Below, one piece after another: positions 1-12,122 of a stretch of DNA of 64,000 nucleotides. Below the pieces are notes generated by a model that did no database searches, was not told where the DNA came from, and was given only the letters and a program-made list of their open reading frames with translations. The stretch is from Sweltsa coloradensis (Eukaryota; Arthropoda; Insecta; Plecoptera; Chloroperlidae). The stretch is from contig JAMZAV010001057.1 in the NCBI GenBank assembly GCA_024449915.1, positions 62,001-126,000 of the forward strand, read 5' to 3'. A program made the position numbers and the translations under genes. How positions within the stretch are numbered: position 1 is the stretch's first letter; every line of letters starts with the position of its first letter.

Positions 1-330
1 TTAGGAACCGCCCACATACTACGCAAAGTTTTAGTGTAAAAAAATTGTTTCTTGGTATTTCTTGGTATGTACTGTATTTGTTTAATGCCCTGTATATTTA
101 ATTTTTATGTAAGGGGTTTCACCTTAGAGATGTGGCTTCATCTCTGGTGAAATTCTTAACTACCCATTATGTAATGTCATATTGGTGAATAAAAGAAATA
201 ATAATAATAATAATAATTATAATAATAATCATAAAATAAATAAGAATAATAATAATAATAAATAAAAATAATAATAATAATAATAATAAAATAATAATAA
301 TAATTAATAATAATAATAATAAATAAGAAT
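1..330 (+). mobile_element. 3' end of a non-LTR retrotransposon with (AAT)n tail
   Basis: The segment ends in 'GTCATATTGGTGAATAAA' followed by a long AAT/AATA simple repeat (about 199-329), the usual layout of a LINE 3' UTR and tail. Just before it, about 119-155, a stem-loop can be drawn: TTCACC..AGAGATG pairs with CATCTCT..GGTGAA around a TGGCTT loop. Such a hairpin is where LINE reverse transcriptases of several clades recognise their RNA. No coding part is in view; it would lie to the left of the window. Family inferred from layout only. Confidence 0.6.
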
Positions 331-471
331 ACTTAAAATACAGAGGAGTGCAAACACCACCCCTGCTTCATGAAAATATGCCAAAATTAAAAAATAATAG
401 TTTTTATTAGGTTTGAACGAAGTAGCATAGAGGGTGAAAACCAAAATCCATCAAACCGCAACTAAAATTCA

Positions 472-492
472 GCGTTTGCGAAGCTTACTAGT
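472..492 (+). mobile_element. 3'-end fragment of HINE-like family 1
   Basis: The 21 bases carry the GCGTTTGCGAAGC near-palindrome and end in CTAGT, as in the 3' ends of the full copies. The next full copy begins five bases later, so two copies abut head to tail. Confidence 0.55.
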
Positions 493-496
493 CTAA

Positions 497-1240
497 TTGG
501 ATGAGCGAAGCGAAGACTTCAATTTCATGACCCCTCAAAAATTTGGCTCAAATGTTTTGATTTTTTTTTTGTATTTTTTGTCTGTTTGTTCGCGCTTAAA
601 TGGCAAACGGCATACGCGATCTTGATGAAAATTTGATCGGACTTTCCCAATCTCTGAACAGAATTGCCACTTTTTTTTTTGGGGGGTACAATCGATCAAA
701 TATTTCTTATGGATTATCTGTTAACTTTTTCGACTTGTTGGATTTTTAATGAGGTTGTATGTGATTTTTTTCGTGATATTTAGCCAAAGGCTACCTTCGA
801 TCCTTGATAAAAACTTATTGGGGAACGTTTAAAATTACTGAAATTAATATGTTTATTGATTTTAGAGACAGTTCCAAGAAATATTTCTCATAGAAATCGT
901 ACTTTTAAGATTTTTTCCCCGTCATAAAAAATACGATAATTTCATGACATTCGGGCCGCGATTCTGACAAAGCTGGTAGGGCTACAACGTTTAATATTTT
1001 ACATGAGGTAGGCATAGTGCCTTTTTTGAAAAGAAAAATTAAAAACGTTGCGTCAAATTAATAGTAATAATTGTTTAATATAAGCATTTACAAGGATATA
1101 ATTAACAAGGTTATATCAAGTAACTATAGAAAAAAAGTAATGATGTCCCAACTAAAAAACTAAACATGGACAGCAATATTAATAAAAAGCTCAGCAATCA
1201 ACGCGACTGCGAAAAGCATTCGCGTAAAGCGGACCCTAGT
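497..1240 (+). mobile_element. HINE-like family 1, subfamily A, full-length copy
   Basis: Starts TTGGATGAGCGAAGCGAAG. It contains the shared internal blocks (ACGTTTAAAAT block, 'CGTACTTTTA', 'GGGGCTACAACGTT') and ends with a degraded subterminal inverted motif, a GCATTCGCG..AAGC near-palindrome and CCTAGT. There are no long terminal inverted repeats and no coding frame. The structure (short 5' motif, its inverted copy inside the 3' end, hairpin, CTAG/T) is that of non-autonomous Helitron/Helentron derivatives; the class is inferred. Confidence 0.65.
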
Positions 1241-1761
1241 AGAATTCAAATGATTGTCTATCTATCGTGCAACTAGCAGTTCTTGTGAATCGTTGAATGT
1301 TGCAAGACAAATTCAGAAAATAAGGAATGCAAATTGAGTAAGCAGAAAAATCTCGTTCCCATACTAGAAGTACCAAAAAAATTAATAAAAAAACATCAAA
1401 AATTTAAAAAATATGGTTTTTAGTTTCATACGTTATGTGATATAAAAATTTTTTTAATTTTATATTTCTGAACTGTAAACAAGCATGGTTGGAAAAAAAG
1501 TAACGTAAAATGTAAACGGAAACCTGAGTATAATTACTTTTAAAAGTAAATTCAGTGACAGTACATTACCTTAAATAAAAGTATTGAAATAGTAATTCAA
1601 TTACTCAAAAGTAACTAATTACTTGTACTCAATTACTTTTACTCAGTTACTTACAACACTGTAGATTATCAATATTTTATGTCATCAGCCAGGATCAATC
1701 CACAAATAACATGGTAAATTTTAGACTTTCTAACAAAATCCAAAATCCTGAAAATCATTTT

Positions 1762-2699
1762 TTGGATGAGCGTAGCAAAGATTCCATTTCACTACACTGG
1801 AGAAAAAATCCGGAATGTTTTTTTTTTCTTTTTTTGTATTTTTGTGTGTTTGTTAACACGATTCCGGCTAAACCGATACTCCAATATTGCGATTAAATTT
1901 TCTGGAGGCCTTCGAAATCTCTGAACTTGGAACTGCCACGTTTTTGAGCGCAATCGAAAACTTATTTTTCATGAAAATCGCAATTTTACGATTTTTTTTT
2001 ATTTAAAAAAACTTCTTCGACTTATAACATCTACATGCTTCATCCGATTATAATGATTTTTGCACAGAACCTTAATTTTATGAATTAATATATATTTGTG
2101 TGAAATTTGAGTGCAATTTTAAATTTTAGGCTCATTTCATTTTTTCAAAAACTTCTTCGACTTATAACACCTATATTATGCTTTATTCGATTGCAATGAT
2201 TTTTTCACAGAACCTAATTTTATGAATTAATATATTCGTGTGAAATTTAAGGCAATTGAAGAATTATTTTTAACGTGTGTCTCAATTTAACGTTTTAAAA
2301 AAATTAAAATTACGTCAAGCAGGCGGTGACCTAACCAAAGAACATCCAAAGAAACTCGTGCGTCCTATGGCCCGAATTTTTCATTGTTGTCTCCAATATT
2401 GTTCTTTGGTAGCTTCGCAAATGCTTATTCAGGTGCGTTGTTGGATGAGCGTTATTTGTGCATTGAGCTGCCATGTGTAATATGGATGGTATTTAAATTA
2501 GTTTCGTTTTCCCATTGCTATAGCCTGCGAGACACGTTTGGTTATATTGTTTTAATTTTTAAGACGACGACATGAGAATTAGGTTCGCGTCAACTGGGTA
2601 TGTCATTTCGCATTTCGCATTTGAACACATGGCAGCTCAATGCACCAGTTACGCTCATCCAACAACGCGCCTGAAAAAGGTTTTGCGAAGCTTCCTAGT
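1762..2699 (+). mobile_element. HINE-like family 1, subfamily B, with an internal inverted 3' end
   Basis: Starts TTGGATGAGCGTAGCAAAG followed by the subfamily B block 'CACTACACTGGAG'. It carries about two copies of a roughly 130-bp internal unit ('CTTATAACACCTA..', 'ATGAATTAATATATT'). At about 2390-2470 there is an inverted 3' end (GCTTCGCAAATGC..GTTGTTGGATGAGCG, then a GAGCTGCCATGTG block), and the forward 3' end with the same block lies at 2620-2699. The right third is therefore a snap-back structure of two 3' ends. It may be two copies joined. Confidence 0.6.
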
Positions 2700-5600
2700 T
2701 GTGAAAGTTTTTTTTCTGTAGTCCCATATTTCCGCGTCCGTTAAAATTACCCAAAATTTCAAACATCTGTTGTGTCGTTCGGCCAAGCAAACAGGAATTT
2801 GCTTAAAATAAGGGCAAATAAATCACTCGAGGTTCGATATACCGAGGGGTTGTCAACTCGGCCTTTTATACACGCGATAATTTGTGGATAATTTTTAAAA
2901 AATGTTTAGATTGGTGAAGAACACAGTAGAAAAACTACGATTGTGAATCATATGAGTGTGAATAAAATAAGAGTCAAACGTTCATTATGAACATGTGGAT
3001 TGCCTACTCTGCATCCAACTTTAATATTCCTCAGGATGCTATAGGAGAATAGGCAACATCAAAATGTATCAGTCAAGTTCTTTGCGAGAACTCTAAAAAT
3101 TCATAGACCTTTATTTCGTTTTTCTTTTTTATTGCTTTTTTTTCTTTCTGTCTTTCTTTTTTTTCATTCTTTCTTTTCTCCTATTCTTTCCTTTTCTTTT
3201 TCTTTTCTTTTCTTTTTTTTTCCCCCTTTTCTTTATATTCCCCACCCTTTATTATATTTCATTCATTCATTAATTGCATGCAATATCATTTTTATTTGTT
3301 ACCCAAATTCATTAGTTTTAATGCATTGTTGTTGTAATATTACTATTTCAAATATTTACTTAAAATATGTAGTTCATTGCTGTGTCTGCATCTATTTAAT
3401 TAGATTTATTTAGTTGTCCTCATTTGTAAATCAGTTTTTTTAACTGAATAGGATAGACGTTAAATAAATAAATAAAAATAAAAGCAATTTTTTTTTTTAG
3501 TTTAAAAATTTTACTTTTTTACCATGAAAATGGTTGGCTTGGCGCTCGTCAACAGGCGAAACGATCTTGCTTTTTTTCAATGTGAAACTAGGGAGAAAGA
3601 ATGAAAAGCTATGCTCAATTCTATATCTCACACCATTCACAGCGAAGACTTTGAAGGAGAGCTTGCGTGCCGTTTTTTAAAACGAATTTTTGTTTTTGTG
3701 GGGGATATTACATCTTTTTGCTGTTTCTTTCCTATCAAGGCGTGAAATACTTGAACCGATACTTCGAAGAAAGCGGGAAATTTCAAATGTAATTTTCCAT
3801 CGAAATTCAGCGAGAAGCGATTTTTTTTTGACAATTTTTGGCCCATGGTCCCGCCAAATTTAGCCCCTTGTGTTTTGGACGCTAGATATTTATAATTGTT
3901 AAGAGCATGTTTAATTATAAGTTTATACAATTTTTCACACCTTAGTAATTACGTGTTTTGATTATCATCCAAAATTTTTATTTTCTACGGTCTCTGTTAC
4001 TCGATTTTGGTTTTAAAGCACAAGGCACTGCGTTCTGAGGTACATCTAAGTGGGGGTCCGAGTTTCATTTTTCTAAGATGTACCGTTTTCTCTGTAGGCT
4101 CTTATAACTCTCCGCGGAGAATTAGCCAGCTTACCAGCCGAAAGGATTTCAACGACGTTGAGGCACTTTTTTAAAACACAGAAAAGGGTTATCGGATCGG
4201 GGTAATTTTTTTGGAAGGTCATGGACCTCATATCAGTCATATACCGAGTTTCAAGATTGTAAATCTTTTGGGGCGGCGTGTGCAGATAGCTGGAAATCAC
4301 CCCATCTCGGGTAGCTGTACAGTGCCGAGTTCGGGTCACCTTTTAAGTACACGTGTGGAGCTTGGCTGCGGTCGAAGACCGTCGCCCTAAATGTATAATA
4401 TAAATAAAAATATGAACAATAATAATATTATCTAGATTTGTAGTGAAAATTTAAGTCTTCTGCCTGAAGCTTGAAACATTTGAAAACTGTATCTTGTGAT
4501 ATGATTGCATTCTCGTCCTCGTCAGCGTCTTTGGGACGCATGCTACAGTGGCGTGCGACGTGCTTCCAGTACTGGAGTATACTCGAGACCACGTGACAAC
4601 AGTCTTAATCATAGAGCACACGCCATCTTCTTTCTACTAGCACCTGCGACAATGAGTGCCTGTAACGGGATAGATGGGCTGGCTCTCTATTAATTTGTGT
4701 CTTTGTATTCGAAGATAGCATGTCTGTGTGTGAACAGATGTATTCTGCACGGAGCCAGGCCTCTCCCAAAACCGATTGAAAAATAAACATCAGGTTTCAA
4801 AGTCAACAAGTTCTTAATTAGATGAGTAATGAATACGGCCTGATAAATTGGTTATGAAATATTAAACTGGCTGCGGTTTTCGACATAAATAGACCAGGAC
4901 CATGGAATCAATCATAAGTCAATCAAATAAATAAATAAATAAATTGTAAACAAAAAATAAAAAAATTGTAATAAATTTTTGTAAATTTGGTTAAAATGAT
5001 TACTGTTTTTCCTTTTAAAGCATATAGGGCCTTACCTCATTTCCCTATGATAGAAGTAACCCTTTTTATAATAGGATGATTTATGAATGTTTTTTAAAAT
5101 AGCTGATTATTGCAAATAAAGACCTTCCTTCCTTATTATTTATTATAAATTATTATTTACTTATTATTTACTTACTTACTTACTTACTACTTATTTATTA
5201 CTTATTACTTACTTACTTTTTTTCCCTTACTTACATTATTTACTTACTTACAAAAACTAAGGGTTTTGTCCCAAATTTTGTAATAGCACATCTGGGGAAA
5301 AAAAGCTAGAAAGTAATTTTTGGGGCAGAAGTATCATCAAAACCACTGCATGGGAAAGTGTTAGGTGACCCTACAAACACACTAAAACCGATGCATTTTG
5401 GCGACATTACCGCTCGAACCCTTTCCGACGCATCCCAAAATTTACATTTTTTAAACAAGAAAGGGATTCGAACAGGAAAATTTTAAGACGACAATTATGC
5501 CTTCGGGTTTTAAGTAGTATGAAAAATATTTTTTTGTTTTGTTTTGTAAATTTTGGTTTTCATATCCCAGCGAAAAACAGCGCTTTAAAACCAAACCATA

Positions 5601-6100
5601 TCGGAAAACCCCCCCCCCCCCCCCCGCATTTTTACTTTTCTGCTTTGGCCGTGCCTAAACTCTTTTCTTTTTCCCCCAGTAAAAAATCTTTAAATTTGGC
5701 ACTGACTGTAAGCGTTTTTAAATTGTGTTGCAAACAATAACAGCAAAATTTTTATAAAGGTTTTTTTATTTATTTTTCAAACGGGGCACAAACAGCCATA
5801 GGCCATTTTACATTGTGCGTTTTAAACATAAAAAAAAAATTACTAACTAACTTAATAACTTAAACCAAACTGATAAAAAAAGGAAATACGAAAACGAAAT
5901 ACAGAATGCATGAACAAGAAGATAGCAAAAAAAGAAAGAAAGAAAGAAAGAATAAAAATAAAAATAAAATTAAAATTAAATTTAAAAATTTAAAATTAAA
6001 ATTAAAAAAAAAATGCAAAATTAACCCTGGCTAACAAAAGGGGGTTTTTCGTTCGTTATGAACCACGCTGGTTTGCAAAAATGTCTAGGGGGGTGTGGCA
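2700..6100. other. Intergenic stretch: simple sequence and LINE-tail-like DNA, no gene seen
   Basis: About 3120-3230 is a T/C-rich tract. About 3400-3485 ('GTTAAATAAATAAATAAAAA') looks like another LINE 3' tail. ACTT-type repeats run at 5150-5250, a 17-base C run sits at 5609-5625, and AAAG/AAAT tracts at 5930-6010. The block at 4000-4390 has more balanced composition but no open frame with recognisable content. Confidence 0.5.
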
Positions 6101-6416
6101 AGTAAATTTTAGGTGAAGGGTAGCCGATAGAAGAGGGAGCGTTTTATGATTTCCAGGCGAGGAATAGGTAAATGAAACAGTTGAGTCGATTGGTTTGGCG
6201 GGAAGGGGCATGTAGGGAGAAAAAATTTTAAGGAAAATCGAAAATTACCATTAACGATTTTATGAAAAAAATTAAAAACGGCCAGAGAACGACGACTGTT
6301 AAGGAGCAAAAAATTGAGAGAAGACATAATTTTTTTCAGGTTTTGAAGTGTTTGAAAAGTTTGTAACTCGATTTTTAACAATTGAAAAAAAAAAAAGACA
6401 AAACACGTTTCCAACT

Positions 6417-6580
6417 TCTTCAGATTTGAGGACAGACATAGCCCAAATTACAGAACCATATTCAACGACGGGTAGCACACATGCAGTGAAGTAGGTTCGA
6501 AGGACCATGACGTCACGAATTTCGGTGTGAAACGGTACATCATTCGAACGAAAGTCGGGGCCCGGAGACCGGGACACCCA
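6417..6580 (-). pseudogene. LINE reverse transcriptase fragment
   Basis: The minus-strand reading gives NDVPFHTEIRDVMVLRTYF followed by TACVLPVVEYGSVIW. The pattern 'L..YF...V.PV.EY.S.IW' is the conserved segment after the palm motifs in Jockey/CR1-type LINE reverse transcriptases ('LV.P.LEYAS.VW'). The similarity fades on both sides and the frame soon ends, so this is a short dead relic. Clade cannot be fixed from 45 residues. Confidence 0.5.
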
Positions 6581-7596
6581 TTTGAATTAGTTTAGTTGGG
6601 AAGGGAATGCCCAATCAAATGGCTGCTTGACTAGACTGACATTCACCAAAGGTCGCTTATAGCTGAAGAAACGGGAACAAACTTTCAGTCAGGATTGGGC
6701 CCGGGGGCGGCGGAATAAGTACCTGCGAATATTTAGTGTATCTGGCAGTTATACTAACGATGAGTCTGAGGCGAGAGGTTTGGTTGTTCCTCTAGACTCC
6801 TAGAGAAGACTGACAGCTTCATCGATTGGCCATACGGAGTAAACAGCTCAACAACTCAACGTCATTCGCGGTGTATAAGTGACCTTTTGGAATTCAATAT
6901 TCTCGAGTCTTCTATAAGTTACGTGTCGCTCCAATGGTCATGGGTTCGAATCTCACACAAGGCATCATCTTCGTCAATCACCACTCATCGTCTCAAAGAG
7001 CGTGCTCGAACTTCAATAGGTTCTAGGAATGATTGACGATGCCGTTCTATTGTTTCGTTGTCGCATCCAATAACTAAAAAGTCATGAGAAGATCTTTGAA
7101 AAGTTGGTTGATGATAAAGGAAATTGAATATATCGGTAATTTTTTTAAATGTTGGTGGCTGCAAATAATCTCTCTGTCAGTCATAACATGCAAACTTGAG
7201 ACAATGGTGTTCACATGAATTGAGCCAGGTGCAAACATTTGATTTACAATGACGATTTTTATGAGGAAAATTATTTTTGGAAATAACGTTTAAGTTGACT
7301 GGTTATTTATGGAAGACGCGATAGTACAAATAAGAATTTTGCATCGGCGGACTGAAGGTAGGTGCAAGATCGTTGCTCTAAATAAAATTTTGGACCTGAC
7401 TCGGTGTGTACACTATTGTGCTAAATTAGTAAATAATGCCTGACAGTGAAGTTATGCCACTTCCCAAAAACTTGGAAAATTATATTGCTGTTATACTCTA
7501 AAGTTCCTATTTCATTATGCCAACTTGACAACGATCTTTATAGCACTTCAGTTACCGAGGGCGATACGATATTACGACTGGACGAAGTTCGAAATC
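6581..7596. other. Intergenic stretch, no gene seen
   Basis: AT-rich unique-looking DNA. A tRNA B-box-like motif (GGTTCGAATCTC) lies near 6943 without a convincing A box or cloverleaf, so no tRNA is called. Confidence 0.4.
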
Positions 7597-7834
7597 TCAA
7601 TCAAATTAGCATGGAACGCAATACGATTTAAGCCGAAAATGTGCGTTCGTACTATTCAAACTACGCCTACATTTTGACATCGATCAATTGATTTGATTGG
7701 ATATTGCTTAACGTCTATGAGACGTTCCAATCAATTACAATCAAATCAATGTAAAAATGTAGGCGTAGTTGGAATAGTACGGACGCACATTCTCGGCTCA
7801 AATCGTATAGCGTTCCATGCTAATTTGATTGGAT
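7597..7834. mobile_element. Palindromic MITE-like element (~240 bp)
   Basis: CAATCAAATTAGCATGGAACG at the left is repeated inverted at the right (CGTTCCATGCTAATTTGATT). The match continues inward through CGTACTATTC..ACTACGCCTACATTTT to near the centre, giving arms of about 100 bp. No coding capacity. This is typical of a foldback MITE; superfamily unknown because a target duplication is not clear. Confidence 0.65.
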
Positions 7835-7984
7835 AGTTTGTTTGTTCATAATGAAAAAGATGATAACGATCTTCTTCTTGTTTAAAAAAAAATGGCCCCG
7901 TTTGGCCACACATAATTTGTAAATACCGACCAAAATTTGCATTTTTTGTGTATTTTGAGGGTACGAGAAATAAGTATTTAGTTA

Positions 7985-8240
7985 ATATTTAATACAATCC
8001 AAAAATTTAAAAAAAATCCATCCCTATCGGGGTTCGAACCCGAGTCTCCCACTTTCCGGGTGGACGCCTTAGCCAACTAGACCACCGAGACGGTAACTGT
8101 CTAGTTGGCTAAGGCGTCCACCCGGAAAGTGGGAGACTCGGGTTCGAACCCCGATCGGGATGGATTTGTTAATTTGAGGATCGTGTTAAATATTAACAAT
8201 TCCACCTACGGGAGTGTTTCCCGACTATCCAAATCGAGAA
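7985..8240. repeat. Head-to-head pair of tRNA-derived SINE-like units
   Basis: Two copies lie in opposite orientation: arms 8015-8082 and 8099-8166 match at 67 of 68 positions around a 16-base loop. Each has an A-box-like GTCTAGTTGGCTAAGG and a B box GGTTCGAACCCC at tRNA-like spacing. I do not call a tRNA because the acceptor stem does not pair. The right unit continues into a tail (CCACCTACGGGAGTGTTTCC) also found near 18620, as expected of a SINE body. Confidence 0.65.
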
Positions 8241-9004
8241 AAGTATTTAGTTATCTGTCGCGTGGGGTGGGAGGTGCGGGGGGGGGGGGGGGGGTGAGAG
8301 GGGAATAGAACAAGAAGATGTTGATTTTCCTTCATGTATAATTCGAACAGTACGAAAGAACTGCCCTCTAGACGCTGAGAGCCTAGTGTTGTAGTGAAGA
8401 TTATCGGCGCAGCACGCAACGTAATTATTGCCAATAGTCTGTATGTAGTAGTTGAAGCTTGGAGTTGCTAGTTGCTGCTGAGGTAAACTTGTGTGTACCT
8501 GGGACTATGGTTGGCAGTATGTCGAAGGCGTTTAGTACCAACCAGCGACCAGGTAGTTCAGGAGAAACGAGAGAGACTTGAGAATTCGAATCCCTTCACC
8601 GGCAATCCTGACTGAAAGTTTTTTCCAAGGGTTTCTTCAGTCGTAATTGTGAATACAATGGATTGAGTCCTCTTAGCTTTAGCTCCAAAATACCTTGATA
8701 ACACACCTGAAGCATTCAAATCGTCAATTGGACTTGGACTGCATGGACACCCCCAAGGGAAATTAATTATTTCCACCTGTTCAGCTATTATACAATGCAC
8801 GAACACTTCTTAATAGTAGTCAAGAAAATCTCCCTCCCCATGTGCAAAAAAACAATTGTAATAAACGAGTTTTTGACGCCCTCACAGCTATGTCAACTGA
8901 TACGATTATCACTACAATACACAACACAATACTACAATACTCATCAAAATGATTATATAAACAAGACGCAATGGGCCTTAGAGGCCTTGATGACCTAACA
9001 ATGA
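8241..9004. other. Intergenic stretch, no gene seen
   Basis: Begins with a 17-base G run (8278-8294). The remainder shows no repeat shared with elsewhere in the window and no convincing coding sequence. Confidence 0.4.
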
Positions 9005-9239
9005 ACTGGGTTCCCGAACTCGTCTCTCGTCAACTTGTCAAGCCTTCCGTGCTCCATGCTGCGAAACTCAGCTGAATGACAGCTATAAGCCCTCTTCCAA
9101 CTCTGCCAAATAATGGCGTAAAAGCGTTGTCTCCTCTGGAATTATTTTCATTCTACTTTTAAGGGTAAATATACCCGGTACTGTATAATAAGCAAAAGTA
9201 AATGTTACTTATTGCACTCAAACTAAACTAAACTAACTC
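9005..9239 (+). mobile_element. LINE/SINE 3' tail repeat, copy 1
   Basis: It shares an ordered set of blocks with 55459-55678: 'CTGGGT.CCCGAAC', 'CAGCTGAATGACAGCT', 'GGCGTAAAAGCGTT', 'TTCTACTTTTAAG', and 'TTATTGCACTCAAACT' followed by an AACTA/AACTG tandem tail. Short tandem tails of this kind are typical of CR1-like LINE 3' ends or the SINEs that use them. Confidence 0.55.
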
Positions 9240-9271
9240 AAGTGTTAATCCTAATTTCGATATAGCTTTTA

Positions 9272-10035
9272 TTGGATGAGCGTAGCGAGCGAAGCGAAGA
9301 TTCCATTTCACTACACTGGAGAAAAAAATCCGGAATGTTTTTTTGTTTTTTTTTGTATTTTTGTGTGTGTTTGTCCGCACGATTCCGGCTAAACCGATAC
9401 TCCAAATAAGATGAAATTTTATGGAGGCCTTCAAAATCTCTGAACTTAGAACTGCCACGTTTTTGAGCGCAATCGAAAAATTATTTCTCATTAAAATCGC
9501 AATTTTACGATTTTTTTCGATTTTTGAAAAATTTCTTCTACTTATAACACCTACATGCTTTATTCGATTGTTATGATTTTTTCACAGAACCATAATTTTA
9601 TGAATTAAGATATTCGTGTGAAATTTGAGCGCAATCGAAAAATTATTTCTCATGAAAATCGAAATATTACGTGTTTTTTCTTTTTTAAAACTATTCTTTG
9701 ACTTATAACACCTCCATGCTTTATCCGATTGTAATGATTTTTTCACAGAACCTTAATTTTATGAATTAATATTTTCGTGTGAAATTTTAGCACAATCGAA
9801 AAAATTATTTCTTATGAAAACCGCAATTTTACGATTTTTTTCTTTTTTTAAATTTCGATTAACTAAAAAAATTAAAAATTAAAGTTTATTTTTTATTTAA
9901 TTTAGTTATTTTTTTTAAATCTTCAACAGAAATGATTTTTTCACAGAACAACAGAAAATCCGCATAACACATGGCAGCTCAATACACCAATTACGCTCAT
10001 CCAACAACGCGGCGGGACTTAAGCGTTTTCCTAGT
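9272..10035 (+). mobile_element. HINE-like family 1, subfamily B, full-length copy
   Basis: Starts TTGGATGAGCGTAGCGAGCG and ends AACGCGGCGGGACTTAAGCG..CCTAGT. Between are about three tandem copies of a roughly 125-bp unit ('CTTATAACACCTACATGC', 'TTTTTTCACAGAAC', 'CGCAATTTTACG') and the 'ACATGGCAGCTCAATACACC' block before the inverted subterminal motif ACGCTCATCC. Internal tandem units are also a feature of Drosophila DINE-1/HINE elements (known). Confidence 0.7.
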
Positions 10036-10375
10036 TAATTAATTAATTAATTAATTTATTTATTTAACGTTTTATTTAATTACCAATTACCATGCAATCC
10101 CTAGTGTACACAATCAAGTTTCAAAATATATTTGTAGTGCACTGCAATTGTTGTGGTGGGAACAGTTTTTTGTATATTTTCTTTCAGTATAAATGTCATC
10201 AACACATTCATCGAAATCATAAATAACAATTTCTGCGGATGGAATTTAATCAAAATGTTGTCATCCGTCTTTGGAAGAATCCCACATTCTTATTATTTCC
10301 AGACCACTAAATCCGATTACATTTGACATTTGATCGTTAGCGAGAACATTCGTAGCAAACAAACAAGAAGAGTCC

Positions 10376-10600
10376 CAGGTTCGATCCCGCTAGTCCCACC
10401 CCCGTCCGTCCCGCGCCACGACGCATGCCCCCCAGCATCGACCGACGCCGGCGCGCGACGCCCCGATCCACCCGACGTCGAACTGGTGTTATGGATTTTT
10501 TCTGCTGTTGGTCTAGGACTGAAGCCGGGCGCGCTGGGTGGACCCTACATGGCGTCTCGTCCTAGGTTCTCGGCGTGGTTACCGCTCTCGTCTGTACAGG
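10376..10600 (+). other. GC-rich island, doubtful exon
   Basis: This stretch is strongly GC-rich against its AT-rich surroundings and is open in one frame (Pro/Arg/Ala-rich, then LVLWIFSAVGLGLKPG), ending at a good donor-like GTAAGA at 10601. I do not recognise the product. A B-box-like GGTTCGATCCCGC at 10378 and the nearby 3' block (about 10770-10890) make a retroelement origin possible. Only low confidence that any of it is translated. Confidence 0.2.
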
Positions 10601-10849
10601 TAAGACTCTCACACTCTTCTCTGGCCCCACGCCGCGCCCACGCCGTGCACTTGACGCGCTGGCGTGATCTTACTCATCTCATTCTTAGTGCGGGGCGGCG
10701 TAGCACTTACATGAGAGATAACCTAACTCTCATTACTGTCTTCTCATCTCATGGTATTCTCGTAGTTTTTCTCCAGGATGCTATAAGAAGGAAGACAGGG
10801 GACAGTCTATACTGCCGAATCTAACAGAAAGCTTTGGAAGCCTAGCCCT

Positions 10850-11540
10850 TCCGTGACCGAATCAACGCCCTATATGACCTAGTTGGGAAACATTAATCTA
10901 TTATATGGAAATATAATGATGAATAATGAGTGATGAAATATAATATTTTAATTTTTATATTTTTTTAAATTTAACGGTTGTATTCATTTATGAAAATGAT
11001 AATGTTGAAACAAATCTTGCGCAAAGATGTGTCAGCAATTTTGTCAACACGCCTCCGAACCTCTATGTCTAAGAAACGGGAACATTATAATAATTTCAAC
11101 TATTATTCGGCATTTAGTGTGTATGCATTTGAAACAGTCTCAACATTTCTGCTTATCGTGTAACTCGCGATGTTGAGGGTATGATGGGGGATTAAGGCTG
11201 GAGAAGTGATAGTACATTACAAGATGAGGTGAGGACCTCTCACAGTAATCTATGTGGTCACAGGAAGGTACCGTACTGCCTATACTAGAAGTGTGTGTCT
11301 AGTGAACTGTTTACAGGGGGTGAAAGTGTCTTCAACCATACCAGGGCACAGGAGAGGGGCAAAGATGGAACGGGGTCATCTGAGCCTCTCGGTCTTTAAC
11401 TGTTGACTCGTATTGATTAAACTGTTGCCAAATATGAGACGGGTCAGGGCGGCGTTTAGAAACACAAGTCGCTGTTAGAAATTATTAAACATTTCGAAAC
11501 GTTCATATCGATAAGGAATCAAATTCTAGAAGTGTCTATT
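10850..11540. other. Intergenic stretch, no gene seen
   Basis: AT-rich DNA with no long frame and no match I can see to the families described elsewhere in the window. Confidence 0.4.
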
Positions 11541-12122
11541 ACTGAAAGCTTCGCAAACGCTTTTTTTACTCGCATTGATGGATGAGCTTTTTGGTAAGTT
11601 TTTAGTTTGTGTGGGGTCTCTTTACTTTTGCAAGAGCTTTTTGAACGCATTGTAGCCTTGTAGGTGATTGTTGTCAAGTTTCTATTGTTACTTGTTAATT
11701 GTTATAATGTACCTCAAAAAACTCATTTTAAAACCTTTATTCTATGGACTCTGGCTAACTTTTTCAACTTTTTCTTTCATAAAGCAATACACCTTAATGT
11801 ACATGTAAAATATGAACGTTGTAGCCTCACCCGTTTGGTCAGAATCGGCCCAAATGTCACGAAAATATCACACTAAAAATCGAAAAAAATCGTAAAAGTA
11901 CGATATTCATGAGAAATATTTTTTCGATTGTACCCAAAAACAATACACCTCTAAGTTCAAAGATTTCGAAGGTCCCCTCAAATTTTCATCAAGATCGGAT
12001 ATGCCGTTTTCCTGGTAGAGAGCGAACAAACAGACAAAAATACAAAAAAAGAACAAAAAAAACATTGGAGATAAATTTTTTGAGGGGTCAGTGAAATTGA
12101 AGTCTTCGCTTCGCTCATCCAA
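11541..12122 (-). mobile_element. HINE-like family 1, subfamily A, minus-strand copy
   Basis: Read on the minus strand it starts TTGGATGAGCGAAGCGAAG (at 12122) and ends with GATGAGC..CATCAATGCGAG..GCGTTTGCGAAGC and a diverged terminus at 11541 (CAGT instead of CTAGT). Shared blocks include the 'ACGGGTGAGGCTACAACGTT' and 'TTGACAACAATCACCTACAA' segments. Confidence 0.65.

Noticed and set aside
8018..8163. tRNA gene pair
   Set aside because: A and B boxes are present but the acceptor stem does not pair and there is a SINE body downstream.
12055..12122. Recurring peptide 'LDERSEDFNFTDP' seen at 0.5, 12.1, 27.5 kb and elsewhere as a protein family
   Set aside because: It is the translated 5' end of the HINE-like repeat; frames are not kept downstream between copies.
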